Source of the DNA: Gammaproteobacteria bacterium
GTDB lineage: Bacteria; Pseudomonadota; Gammaproteobacteria; DSM-16500
NCBI GenBank assembly: GCA_013287845.1
Contig: JABDDA010000001.1
Coordinates: 25,541 to 89,540 of the forward strand
Length of the DNA: 64,000 nucleotides
Reading direction: 5' to 3'
The notes under the pieces: generated by a model
What the model was told of the DNA's origin: nothing
What the model saw: only the letters and a program-made list of their open reading frames with translations
Databases searched by the model: none
Shown here: piece by piece, positions 38,888 to 47,448 of the stretch
Layout of the letters: each line of letters starts with the position of its first letter
Numbering within the stretch: the first letter of the stretch is position 1
Position numbers and translations under genes: made by a program

Positions 38888-39160
38888 TTATTTTAGTTTC
38901 GCTGCACGCTCTGGTGCGGATGTTTTTTTATTTTCCGGAGGGACAACAGCCTTAAGTTCATAATATCCATAACTTCCAAAGGGCCTCCAACGCTGCTCGA
39001 CTACTTTTCCTGGATTTGCAACAAGGAGATCTCTTGTGCGATGCTTTCGATCTTGTTCACCGAGATAAGTTAATCCTGCATACAACCCAAGCATTCCCGC
39101 CCAAGCTGAAACGTTCTTTGCAGTTTCTAATTTAGATTTAAAAAATCTACTATAACTCAT
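38888..39160 (-). CDS. Small hypothetical protein (90 aa)
   Basis: A 90-aa protein beginning MSYSRFFKSKLETAKNVSAW, with a weakly hydrophobic segment (AGMLGLYAGLTYLG, residues 21-34) and a charged C-terminal half. The ATG at 39160 is fixed by GGAGGATTTTATC; a longer upstream frame lacks a ribosome site. No family is recognised. The gene has its own terminator. Confidence 0.6.
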   Translation of the reverse strand: MSYSRFFKSKLETAKNVSAWAGMLGLYAGLTYLGEQDRKHRTRDLLVANPGKVVEQRWRPFGSYGYYELKAVVPPENKKTSAPERAAKLK

Positions 39161-39735
39161 GATAAAATCCTCCAAATAAAATTTATAAAATAATAAACTC
39201 AATCGTTTTAAATTAAAAATACGATTAGTAAATCTAGATAAAATCAATGTGTAAGAAATGTGATGGCAGAGTATTGGTCGGTTTAGCGACCAATATTGAA
39301 GGAAATAATAGAAGAAAATAAACGACAAAAAACGCTCTTTCCTTTCTCAGAAAGAAGTGAGGTAAAACTTAAATTAGCATTATAATTTTTCATATCGGGT
39401 AGTTTAGCATTATTTTTATTTTTTGTAAAACATATCGTCTCTACTGATACACTTTTAAATTAAAGTCTTCTTCAACTGTTGGGGCAACAAAATTTATTTT
39501 TCATTTAAAAACTCTTCCAATTCATAACACGTATGAAGTGCGAAAGGCATCAGCGATATGATTGCGGTAGTCTTTTCGCTCCATAAGTCTCCATGAAAAT
39601 TGAAAGTCTTACTTACAATTTTCATGGAAAGACACTTAATACACCTCGTTGCCATCTTACATAGACTCGACCTACCCATTTGTCCCCACAAATTTTAATG
39701 GTACAATGCGCATCCTTAATAAATTTCTTTTTTAA
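39161..39735. other. 575-nt non-coding stretch
   Basis: No convincing gene lies here. It is AT-rich, contains the palindrome at 39591-39627, and ends with TTGTCC/TACAAT-like promoter boxes (39680-39685, 39702-39707) before the TMEM43-like gene. Confidence 0.6.
39591..39627. repeat. 12-bp perfect inverted repeat
   Basis: CCATGAAAATTG and CAATTTTCATGG flank a 13-nt spacer. There is no T-run. It could be a regulatory hairpin or a small repeat; no second copy was seen in the window. Confidence 0.5.
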
Positions 39736-40680
39736 ATGTTCACTACCTATCTAGCTAAAACACTTGCTGCAACCATTGCTCTTTTCATCATAGGAGCTGG
39801 TACAATTTCAACCTATTGGAATGAAATGACCTTGTATGATCATTATCGATCATTAATAGAAATTAAAAATAATGTTAGTCAAAAAAATGATTTGAATATT
39901 ATTTATTATTATGGGTATGCCACTACGAAAGAAATTTTACAGGATACATCATTTGAAATTGAAGAAAATGCATTAAAACTTACGCGTGAAGTTGAAATGT
40001 ATCAATGGGAAGAAGATTTAACTAGAGCGAAAAATCGCCACATAAAAACTTGGTCAAATAAAATTATTAATAGCGAATTATTCAGTGATAATTCCTATTC
40101 AACCTATTCAAATCCCAATTATATGTATGTATTTCCACAAACAATTGTTTCAAAAAATGTCACATTCGATAATTACAAATTATCACCAGAAATAATAAAA
40201 AAAATTCCAAACCAAATACTCATCACGTTTTCTGATGACCAAATCAAACACTTAAATAATAAATCCAAATTGAAAATTCAAATCAATGGCGAAAAATTAT
40301 TTTTTGGTGAAAATCCGCAAACTCCAAATATCGGTGATTTGAGAGTGAGATTATACAAAACAAATCCTCAATACATCAGTGTCATCGCCCAAAAAAATGG
40401 GAATCTATTACAACCTTATCAGGCATCAACAGGCGAATCTGTAGTACTAATTGAATCCGGCAGGGTATCCATAAATGAATTAATCGATCATGCCGTTATA
40501 AAAAATAACCTTGATAGCTGGAAATACCGATTAATTATTTTATTAGTGATGTGTTTTGGCGCATTAACATTTTATTCAGTTCAATCTCGAACAAAAATAA
40601 TCAGCAGGGCTATCAAAACAGGCACATTATTATGGCTGATAGCTACTGTGATTATTTTTATAATGTTAAGATATTTTTAA
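39736..40680 (+). CDS. TMEM43/LUMA-family membrane protein
   Basis: A 314-aa protein with an N-terminal membrane helix (about residues 8-25), a large extracytoplasmic domain and two C-terminal helices (about 256-275 and 290-312). Family blocks are GDLRVRLY, YISVIAQKNGNLLQPYQAST and LDSWKYRLIILLVMCFGALT. TMEM43 homologues occur in eukaryotes and scattered bacteria; their molecular role is unclear. No operon partner is obvious. Confidence 0.75.
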   Translation: MFTTYLAKTLAATIALFIIGAGTISTYWNEMTLYDHYRSLIEIKNNVSQKNDLNIIYYYGYATTKEILQDTSFEIEENALKLTREVEMYQWEEDLTRAKNRHIKTWSNKIINSELFSDNSYSTYSNPNYMYVFPQTIVSKNVTFDNYKLSPEIIKKIPNQILITFSDDQIKHLNNKSKLKIQINGEKLFFGENPQTPNIGDLRVRLYKTNPQYISVIAQKNGNLLQPYQASTGESVVLIESGRVSINELIDHAVIKNNLDSWKYRLIILLVMCFGALTFYSVQSRTKIISRAIKTGTLLWLIATVIIFIMLRYF

Positions 40681-40741
40681 GTTCAATATTAAAATAAGAA
40701 TATCAAAAAATCATTTTCCTGCCAAAAATAAGGCGCTCCTA

Positions 40742-41356
40742 TTACTGCACTACTTTTTGAATTCCTTCATTAATAATTTGCCCCGGATTCACATTTTGAA
40801 TTTGTGATTTTATTGTTTGAAGTCCTGGCTGCACTTGATTATTTAACCATGCCACTGCGGGTTGGAATTGAAGAACAATTTGAGAACTTGTCCAGAAATT
40901 TTGACTCGCTATCGGTGATAATTGCACAAGGAAAATCACAACTGTCACTGTTAAAAGACCACGAATTAAGCCAAATCCTGCGCCTAATAAACGATTAATA
41001 ATTCCAATACCCATCGTATCAACAATACTTGAAACAAAATAATTAATGAGTGATCCCACCATCATCGTACCTACAAATAATGCAAGGAAACTCATTCCAA
41101 GCGATAACATTGAAACGCCTTGCGCAGCGGTCACACCGCCGACACTACCCGACATGGAAGACACTGCAGATTGAACTTGTTGGGAACTGGTAAATGCACT
41201 CGCTAATTGATGAGAAAACATACACGCCACCATCACTGCGGCAACCCACGTTATTACTGAAATCAATTCTCGAACAAAACCGCGTTTTAAGCCTGCTAAA
41301 ATAGATAAAAATAAGATAGCTAATAAAATATAATCGACCCAGTTTAAATTTTCCAT
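40742..41356 (-). CDS. cvpA: CvpA-family membrane protein
   Basis: A 204-aa inner-membrane protein with four predicted helices. The N-terminus MENLNWVDYILLAILFLSIL, then AGLKRGFVRELISVITWVAAV, is the CvpA signature. CvpA was named for colicin V production and is linked to envelope and bile-stress tolerance. In many genomes it precedes purF; here neither neighbour is a purine gene. The C-terminal extension (VNPGQIINEGIQKVVQ) is moderately polar. Confidence 0.92.
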   Translation of the reverse strand: MENLNWVDYILLAILFLSILAGLKRGFVRELISVITWVAAVMVACMFSHQLASAFTSSQQVQSAVSSMSGSVGGVTAAQGVSMLSLGMSFLALFVGTMMVGSLINYFVSSIVDTMGIGIINRLLGAGFGLIRGLLTVTVVIFLVQLSPIASQNFWTSSQIVLQFQPAVAWLNNQVQPGLQTIKSQIQNVNPGQIINEGIQKVVQ

Positions 41357-41522
41357 GATGCATGTGTCCTTAGTTATTTAGAGAATTGTAACCCAATTAT
41401 CAACGGGTTAACGATACGAATCAAGTCACATTATTTAAGAGTTTCTTAAGGTTACATTGTTATAATTGACACTATAATTATAGATAAAATTTAAAAACGA
41501 GAGAGTGGAGATTAAAATTATT

Positions 41523-42050
41523 ATGCACGCACATGCACCTTTACACGTACAACCTAAAAGCACTACAGCTACCACTGGCGAAAAAGAAATTCCTAAAATT
41601 TTACGGCATGATCCAGAAAAAATAGGTGATTATTACATTTTGCCCGCGAATTTAGCGAATACCGCTTGCAAGACAAATGATACACCCGAGTTAATGCATC
41701 GACGCATTGTGAACAAATACAATATGGCAAGCCATTACACTTTAGAAAAAATATCAGGCGAAGGTATTAATACAATTTATAAATTAAAAGGACAAGCTAA
41801 TCTAACAGATATCGATATTCCCACTATTACAAATGACAACACGCCCTATCATTACGTCATCATTATTGATACAGATAAAAAACCTAAATTACGTATCGGC
41901 AGAAAACATCATTATCATCTGACCGATAGACTCCGTCATTACGTAGCTGCAGCAGGTGATATTGAATTTAAAGATGGAAAAATTTCAGCGATCACAGATC
42001 GATCAGGTTGTTATAGCATTGCAGGAATAGATGATTTAACAGCTATTTGA
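41523..42050 (+). CDS. Hypothetical protein, 5' part of a frameshifted effector-like gene
   Basis: A 175-codon frame from ATG 41523 (an upstream GTG at 41505 is in frame). No family is firmly recognised. The end, AAAGDIEFKDGKISAITDRS then GCYSIAGIDDLTAI, resembles a C-terminal motif common in proteins of amoeba-associated bacteria (a patterned D/N-x-S-G-x-Y segment). In such proteins the motif is normally followed by more helical residues. Here the frame stops at 42050, and the continuation appears in the next reading frame (42067-42288). A one-base frameshift or sequencing error is suspected. Confidence 0.6.
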   Translation: MHAHAPLHVQPKSTTATTGEKEIPKILRHDPEKIGDYYILPANLANTACKTNDTPELMHRRIVNKYNMASHYTLEKISGEGINTIYKLKGQANLTDIDIPTITNDNTPYHYVIIIDTDKKPKLRIGRKHHYHLTDRLRHYVAAAGDIEFKDGKISAITDRSGCYSIAGIDDLTAI

Positions 42051-42066
42051 ATATCAGCAATCCAGC

Positions 42067-42288
42067 ATGTGCGCATTAATTGAAGTAGGATTACCGAAAG
42101 AACTTTTAACCAATTTTAAAAAATTTACCGATCCTACTGTTATTTCTAATTCGAAAATTTCAGCTATTCCTACAGGAAAATCTTCTACAATTGGTTTATT
42201 AGGTAGCGTTAAAATAGTTCCTATTATTCCGGGTGATCCTACAAATAGTGCTCAACCTAATTTTCAACCCTGCTGTGTGATTTTATAA
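42067..42288 (+). CDS. 3' part of the frameshifted gene, ending in CaaX motif CVIL
   Basis: A 73-codon frame shifted by one relative to the preceding gene and beginning 16 nt after its stop. It opens MCALIEVGLPKELLTNFKKF, which continues the expected helix of the upstream protein, and it has no ribosome site of its own. The terminal residues are PCCVIL, so the last four form Cys-Val-Ile-Leu, a canonical eukaryotic CaaX box favouring geranylgeranylation. Bacterial effectors such as Legionella AnkB use host prenylation to reach membranes. That this protein does so is inference. Confidence 0.5.
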   Translation: MCALIEVGLPKELLTNFKKFTDPTVISNSKISAIPTGKSSTIGLLGSVKIVPIIPGDPTNSAQPNFQPCCVIL

Positions 42289-42290
42289 AA

Positions 42291-43016
42291 TTATTTCTGA
42301 ATAATTTTCTTTGGATTATCTGAAAATACTGCGTCGACACCCCACGAAAATAATTCTTTCGCGCGCGCAGCATCATTCACGGTATACGCTAATAAAATAA
42401 AATTATTTTTTTTAATTTCTTCCGCTTTTTCTCGCGTTAAAATCTCATGATCAATATCGACTGAAATACAATCGAGCTCGTCACACACCATTTTCCAACC
42501 CGCATTCCATCCATCCATTAAATAGCCCATCAAAATTTCTTTTGAATACTCGCGCACATAACGCAACACGTCGAGAGAAAAACTTGAAACGAAAAAAGGA
42601 TTTTTTATATTTTTATTTTTTAATAGATGTAACACGCGCTTCACTGTCTCTTCTTCTTGTCCAACAAAAGGCTTTATTTCTATATTAATTGATAAAGTTA
42701 ATTCGTTTGCAAGTTCTAATACTTGCTCTAATGTCGGAATGCGCTCATGTGAAAAATGTGAATTAAACCAAGATCCCGCATCTAATTTTTTTAATTCTTC
42801 ATAAGAAAAATCATGCACAAATCCTTTTCCATTCGTAGTCCGTTCTAATGTTGCATCGTGAATAACAACCACTTCACCACACGCAGCTAACATCACATCA
42901 AATTCAATCCAATTAATTCCTGCTGTTTTTGCTTGCCGAAATGCAGCTAACGTATTTTCGGGTGCAGCAACACTTAAACCACGATGTGCAATAACAGGAG
43001 GATTAAAGATAAACAT
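42291..43016 (-). CDS. Glycerophosphodiester phosphodiesterase
   Basis: A 241-aa GDPD-family enzyme hydrolysing glycerophosphodiesters to glycerol-3-phosphate and an alcohol. The metal and catalytic residues are in AHRGLSVAAPENT (H11, R12, E20), IEFDVML (E38, D40) and VIHDATLERTTNG (H53). There is no signal peptide, so a cytoplasmic UgpQ-like role is likely. The start overlaps the end of the downstream-positioned SMR gene by 14 nt, indicating one operon. Confidence 0.93.
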   Translation of the reverse strand: MFIFNPPVIAHRGLSVAAPENTLAAFRQAKTAGINWIEFDVMLAACGEVVVIHDATLERTTNGKGFVHDFSYEELKKLDAGSWFNSHFSHERIPTLEQVLELANELTLSINIEIKPFVGQEEETVKRVLHLLKNKNIKNPFFVSSFSLDVLRYVREYSKEILMGYLMDGWNAGWKMVCDELDCISVDIDHEILTREKAEEIKKNNFILLAYTVNDAARAKELFSWGVDAVFSDNPKKIIQK

Positions 43017-43332
43017 CGCTTAAATGAATTCCTATGACACCTAACACAATTAATAAAAGTGAAATGATTTTTTTCATCGTCATTTTTTCATGAAAACCAA
43101 TCACACCGACCATGGCAACTAAAATCGTTCCTACCCCTGACCATACTGCATAAACAACACTCAAATGAATTCCCGCCAGTGCTAATGTCAACGCAAAAAA
43201 TGAAATCGCATAAAATAAAAAAAGTGCAACACAGGGTTTCCATTTTTTTAATCCATGTGAAAGTTTCATCGAAATGGTGCCTAATACACCAAAAAAAATA
43301 GCAACCCACAAATAGAGCCAATAATAATTCAC
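43003..43332 (-). CDS. SMR-family transporter subunit lacking the essential glutamate
   Basis: A 109-aa four-helix small multidrug resistance protein. VAIFFGVLGTISMKLSHGLK aligns with EmrE helix 1, but the invariant proton/substrate-binding Glu (E14 in EmrE) is Gly here. AVWSGVGTILVAMVG in helix 3 is normal. It overlaps the other SMR gene by 4 nt and GDPD by 14 nt. It is probably one half of an asymmetric heterodimer. Confidence 0.85.
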   Translation of the reverse strand: MNYYWLYLWVAIFFGVLGTISMKLSHGLKKWKPCVALFLFYAISFFALTLALAGIHLSVVYAVWSGVGTILVAMVGVIGFHEKMTMKKIISLLLIVLGVIGIHLSDVYL

Positions 43333-43664
43333 GCGTGCATCCCCACCACTCCGATAATAATTAAAATGAGTGAAATTGATTTAATAAACGTGAAAGGCTC
43401 ATAAAAAAATAAAATTCCAATGAGTGCAACTAACAATGTGCCTAATCCTGACCACACTGCATAAGCAAATCCAAGTTCAAGCCGTTTGAGTGATAAGCTA
43501 AGAAAAATAAAAGATAAGCTGTAAAATATGAAAATTAAAACAGACGGTGTTAATCGCGAAAATCCATCAGAAAGTTTCATCGATGTTGTGCCTGCAACTT
43601 CTAAAAGAATTGCAAGCAACAAATAAAATCCTGTTATGAATGTTGCGGTATTAATAAGAGCCAC
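43329..43664 (-). CDS. SMR-family transporter subunit
   Basis: A 111-aa four-helix SMR protein with the conserved Glu present in LLAILLEVAGTTSMKLSDGF, plus YAVWSGLGTLLVALIGILFF. It is the first gene of the SMR-SMR-GDPD operon and overlaps the second by ATGA. Paired SMR genes usually make obligate heterodimers. Association with a GDPD may hint at export of a phospholipid-derived head group or amine, but this is inference. Confidence 0.9.
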   Translation of the reverse strand: MALINTATFITGFYLLLAILLEVAGTTSMKLSDGFSRLTPSVLIFIFYSLSFIFLSLSLKRLELGFAYAVWSGLGTLLVALIGILFFYEPFTFIKSISLILIIIGVVGMHA

Positions 43665-43752
43665 TCCTAAATAGTAGAAAAATCATACCAGTTTATATAC
43701 AACAATACAAAAAAAGTCTGATAGAATACGCTCTTTTTGAAAATAAACTCTC

Positions 43753-46700
43753 ATGAACATATCCAGCTCATTACAAATTCTTATTCCTTCACCAGGACAA
43801 TCCTGTTCATGGAATCCTCTTCACGGCGCAAGCACAGGGCTTGCATTAAGCACGTTAGATAAAAATCCGTTGTTAATTATTACAGGCACTGCAGCTGAAG
43901 CAGAACGTCTCAGCAATGAAATTCATTTTTTTAGAAATAATGCGAACATCATTCATTTTCCTGATTGGGAAACATTACCGTATGATCATTTTTCACCGCA
44001 TCAAGATTTAATTTCTGAACGTTTAACGGCACTCAATCAAATTCCATTGTGCAAAGATGCCGTGATCATTACGCAAATTTCTACACTGATGCAGCGTATT
44101 GCTCCACGCGATTATTTAGACGGTCAAACATTTTTATTAAAACAACATGACAAAATTAATATTGATGCATTACGAAACAAGCTAGAAAAATCAGGTTATC
44201 ATTGCGTTACACAAGTGCGTGAACACGGTGAATTTGCAGTCAGAGGATCGATTCTCGATCTTTATCCGATGGGCAGTGCACTTCCTTTTCGCATTGATTT
44301 ATTTGATGAAGAAATTGATTCACTCCGTACTTTTTTTCCTGATTCACAACGCACACATGAAAAAATAAATGAAATAAAATTATTACCCGCAAAAGAATTT
44401 CCACTGACCGAAGAAGCGATCGAATATTTTCGACAACGTTGGCGCGAACAATTTAGCGGTAATCCAATGAATTGCTCTTTATATCATGATATCAGTGAAG
44501 GTATTTGTTCTCCGGGAATTGAATATTATCTTCCTTTCTTTTTTGAAAAAACCCAGACACTCTTTGATTACTTACCTAAAAATATTTTAATTGCAATGCT
44601 GCCTGATGTTATAAAAAAATCGCGTGAATTCTGGCATGAAATACAAACACGTTATGAACAATATCGTTATGATAAAGAACGCCCTCTTCTTTCACCTGAA
44701 CAAGTTTTTATTTCGCCCGATGAAATCACACAACAACTTCAATCGCATTCACGCATTTTAATTCAATCCGATCAGCAAAAAAGTGAAACGTTTTATATTG
44801 ATCACAAAGCAACGCGACCTCTCAGTGCATTAGAAGATTTTTTAAAACAAAATAAAAATCGTATTTTATTTTGTGCAGAATCAGCAGGTCGAAAAGAAAT
44901 GTTATTGAATTTATTAAATCGTATTTCACTTCAACCTAAATCCTATGCCACTTGGCAAGAATTTATTTCAGATGAAAATCCATTTGGAATAACGATTGCA
45001 CCACTCGAAGAAGGACTTTCATTCACAGAACCTGCGATCACACTCATTACAGAATCACAATTATTTGGAAAACGAGTTACACAAAAATCATCGAGAAAAA
45101 CAGCCTCGCAAGACCCTGAACTCATCATTCGAAATTTAACTGAACTCGCCATCAACGCACCAATCGTTCATCTTGATCACGGTGTCGGTCGTTATTTGGG
45201 ATTACAAACATTAGCTGTTAATGATGTTGAAGCAGAATTTTTAATGTTGGAATATTTAGGTGGCGATAAACTTTATGTTCCCGTTTCATCATTACATTTA
45301 ATTAGTCGTTACAGTGGAACCGACCCTGAACACGCACCGCTTCATAAACTGGGCACATCGCATTGGGAAAAAGCAAAACAAAAAGCAGCTGAACAAGTCC
45401 GCGATGTCGCTGCAGAATTATTAGAAATTTATGCGAAACGTGCAGCACAACCTGGGCTTTCTTTTCCACCACCGAATGAAGATTATCTTGCATTTGCAGA
45501 TGCATTTCCTTTTGAAGAAACACATGATCAACAACGCGCAATCAACGATGTGGTTTCAGATATGCAGCAAGATAAACCGATGGATAGATTAATTTGTGGT
45601 GATGTTGGATTTGGAAAAACAGAAGTCGCAATGCGTGCTGCCTTTTTAGCTGCACAAAATAACAAACAAATAGCGGTATTGGTTCCCACCACATTATTAG
45701 CAGAACAGCATTTAAAAAACTTTCGTGATCGATTTGCAGACTGGCCCATTAAAATAGAATCATTATCACGTTTTAAATCAACAAAAGAACAGAAAAAAAT
45801 TCTCGAGGAAATTACAGAAGGAAAAGTAGACATTGTCATTGGCACACATAAATTATTACAAAAAGATATTGCATTTAAATCGCTGGGATTATTAGTGATT
45901 GATGAAGAACATCGATTTGGTGTGCATCAAAAAGAAAAAATAAAATCATTGCGCTCAACCGTTGATATTTTAACGATGACAGCAACACCGATTCCACGCA
46001 CACTCAATATGGCATTTTCTGGAATACGTGATTTATCGTTAATTGCAACACCACCCGCGCGTCGACTCTCCATTAAAACATTTGTGCATGAAACACAACA
46101 ATCACTCATTCAGGAAGCCATCGTGCGTGAAATTATGCGCGGCGGACAAGTTTATTTTTTACATAATGATGTTGCATCGATTGAAAAAATAGCGCGCGAT
46201 CTTGAAAAAATTACAGCTGAAGCACGCGTTGGCGTTGCGCACGGACAAATGCATGAACGTAATTTAGAACAAGTGATGTCGGATTTTTATCACAGACGAT
46301 TTAATGTGTTAGTGTGCACGACGATTATTGAAAGTGGAATTGATGTGCCTTCTGCGAATACGATTATTATTAATCGTGCAGATAAATTTGGTATTGCACA
46401 GCTGCATCAATTACGCGGACGTGTCGGACGTTCACATCACCAAGCCTATGCGTATTTATTAATTCCTTCTCTTAAAACACTCACGCCCGATGCGAAAAAA
46501 AGATTAGACGCGATTGCATCACTCGAAGAGTTAGGAATTGGTTTTACTCTTGCAACACATGATTTAGAAATTCGCGGCGCGGGTGAATTACTCGGTGATG
46601 AACAAAGTGGAAATATGCAAGAAATTGGTTTCACGCTTTACATGGATTTATTATCTCGCGCAGTGGATGCATTAAAATCGGGAAAAACAGCATTAGATTT

Positions 46701-47145
46701 ATCACTTCCCACCCTAACAGAAATTAATTTACAAATTCCTGCATTGATTCCCGAAAATTATTTAGGTGATGCGCAATTACGATTACAACTTTATAAACGT
46801 ATTGCAGCAGCAACCACTTCTGCTGAATTAGATGATATTCAAATTGAAATGATTGATCGATTTGGATTACTGACTCCACCGATTAAAAATTTATTTTCTC
46901 TCACAGCACTCAAACAAAAAACACAATCGTTAGGAATTAAAAAAATTGATGCGAATGCGAGTGGTGGAAAAATTGAATTTGCAGATAAACCGCATGTTGA
47001 TCCTTTGCGTATTATTCAGCTAATTCAAAATGAGCCGAAACGTTTTCAGCTAAAAGGACCGACGCAGTTGAAATTTACTTTACCCGCACACGAAGCAAAC
47101 GAGAGAATCAGCTGCATAGAAAAAATAATTCAGCTGTTATCGTAA
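43753..47145 (+). CDS. mfd: Transcription-repair coupling factor
   Basis: A 1130-aa SF2 translocase that removes stalled RNA polymerase and recruits UvrA (E. coli 1148 aa). A UvrB-like N-terminal region (VREHGEFAVRGSILDLYPMG) is followed by the RNA-polymerase-interaction domain (VHLDHGVGRYLGL and LEYLGGDKLYVPVSSLHLIS). The RecG-like motor has Walker A GDVGFGKTE near residue 616, DEEHRFGV at 717, TMTATPIPRTLNMAFSGIRD and HQLRGRVGRS. The C-terminal regulatory domain ends the protein. It complements uvrB in this window. Confidence 0.98.
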   Translation: MNISSSLQILIPSPGQSCSWNPLHGASTGLALSTLDKNPLLIITGTAAEAERLSNEIHFFRNNANIIHFPDWETLPYDHFSPHQDLISERLTALNQIPLCKDAVIITQISTLMQRIAPRDYLDGQTFLLKQHDKINIDALRNKLEKSGYHCVTQVREHGEFAVRGSILDLYPMGSALPFRIDLFDEEIDSLRTFFPDSQRTHEKINEIKLLPAKEFPLTEEAIEYFRQRWREQFSGNPMNCSLYHDISEGICSPGIEYYLPFFFEKTQTLFDYLPKNILIAMLPDVIKKSREFWHEIQTRYEQYRYDKERPLLSPEQVFISPDEITQQLQSHSRILIQSDQQKSETFYIDHKATRPLSALEDFLKQNKNRILFCAESAGRKEMLLNLLNRISLQPKSYATWQEFISDENPFGITIAPLEEGLSFTEPAITLITESQLFGKRVTQKSSRKTASQDPELIIRNLTELAINAPIVHLDHGVGRYLGLQTLAVNDVEAEFLMLEYLGGDKLYVPVSSLHLISRYSGTDPEHAPLHKLGTSHWEKAKQKAAEQVRDVAAELLEIYAKRAAQPGLSFPPPNEDYLAFADAFPFEETHDQQRAINDVVSDMQQDKPMDRLICGDVGFGKTEVAMRAAFLAAQNNKQIAVLVPTTLLAEQHLKNFRDRFADWPIKIESLSRFKSTKEQKKILEEITEGKVDIVIGTHKLLQKDIAFKSLGLLVIDEEHRFGVHQKEKIKSLRSTVDILTMTATPIPRTLNMAFSGIRDLSLIATPPARRLSIKTFVHETQQSLIQEAIVREIMRGGQVYFLHNDVASIEKIARDLEKITAEARVGVAHGQMHERNLEQVMSDFYHRRFNVLVCTTIIESGIDVPSANTIIINRADKFGIAQLHQLRGRVGRSHHQAYAYLLIPSLKTLTPDAKKRLDAIASLEELGIGFTLATHDLEIRGAGELLGDEQSGNMQEIGFTLYMDLLSRAVDALKSGKTALDLSLPTLTEINLQIPALIPENYLGDAQLRLQLYKRIAAATTSAELDDIQIEMIDRFGLLTPPIKNLFSLTALKQKTQSLGIKKIDANASGGKIEFADKPHVDPLRIIQLIQNEPKRFQLKGPTQLKFTLPAHEANERISCIEKIIQLLS

Positions 47146-47152
47146 TTTTTTT

Positions 47153-47194
47153 TGTCATACCAACCGAGCGTTTTTTGCGAGAGGTGGCATCCAG
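47153..47194. repeat. Palindromic module E
   Basis: TGTCATACCAACCGAGCG through GAGGTGGCATCCAG is the reverse complement of the module at 6889-6928, with a few substitutions. It begins 8 nt after the mfd stop codon. Confidence 0.85.
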
Positions 47195-47238
47195 TGACTT
47201 ATTTCTGATTTTAATTTTGCATCCCCTCATAATTTATT

Positions 47239-47391
47239 TTTTGATTTTGCTTCCACGAAAAAATATCCGAGGGGTGGTGCCGTGTGGTACCCCTGTTTTT
47301 TTTGCGCGTGTCTTTATCCGCGCAAAAAACAACAGGGGACCACACGGCGACAGGACCCCGAGGCCGTGATCTCAACAAAGCAAAATCAAAA
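47239..47391. repeat. MITE-like 150-bp imperfect palindrome
   Basis: The left arm 47239-47308 runs TTTTGATTTTGCTT to GCGCG and pairs with the right arm 47319-47391 around a 10-nt loop. Both arms contain CCGTGTGGT and CCCCTG blocks. The right arm is nearly identical to the reverse complement of 63943-64000. Its end GCAAAATCAAAAC also occurs at 6872-6885. There is no coding content; short open frames here are chance. Confidence 0.88.
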
Positions 47392-47433
47392 CCCATTAAC
47401 ACAAACACATGACAAAAAAGCGCGAAATTCTGC

Positions 47434-47439
47434 TATACT
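47434..47439 (+). promoter_or_regulatory. -10 box of the DMT transporter gene (leaderless or nearly so)
   Basis: TATACT at 47434-47439 with TGACAA 18 nt upstream. The predicted start is about 2-3 nt before the ATG at 47449, and no ribosome site is visible between them. Confidence 0.5.
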
Positions 47440-47448
47440 CTGCGCCCT

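Noticed and set aside
39494..39691. 65-codon minus-strand frame in the gap before the TMEM43-like gene
   Set aside because: No ribosome site, low-complexity composition, and it overlaps a palindrome; no recognised domain.
47175..47408. Open frames of about 64 codons on both strands after mfd
   Set aside because: They lie entirely within the palindromic module and MITE-like repeat; the reading frames are a by-product of inverted repeat arms and have no ribosome sites.
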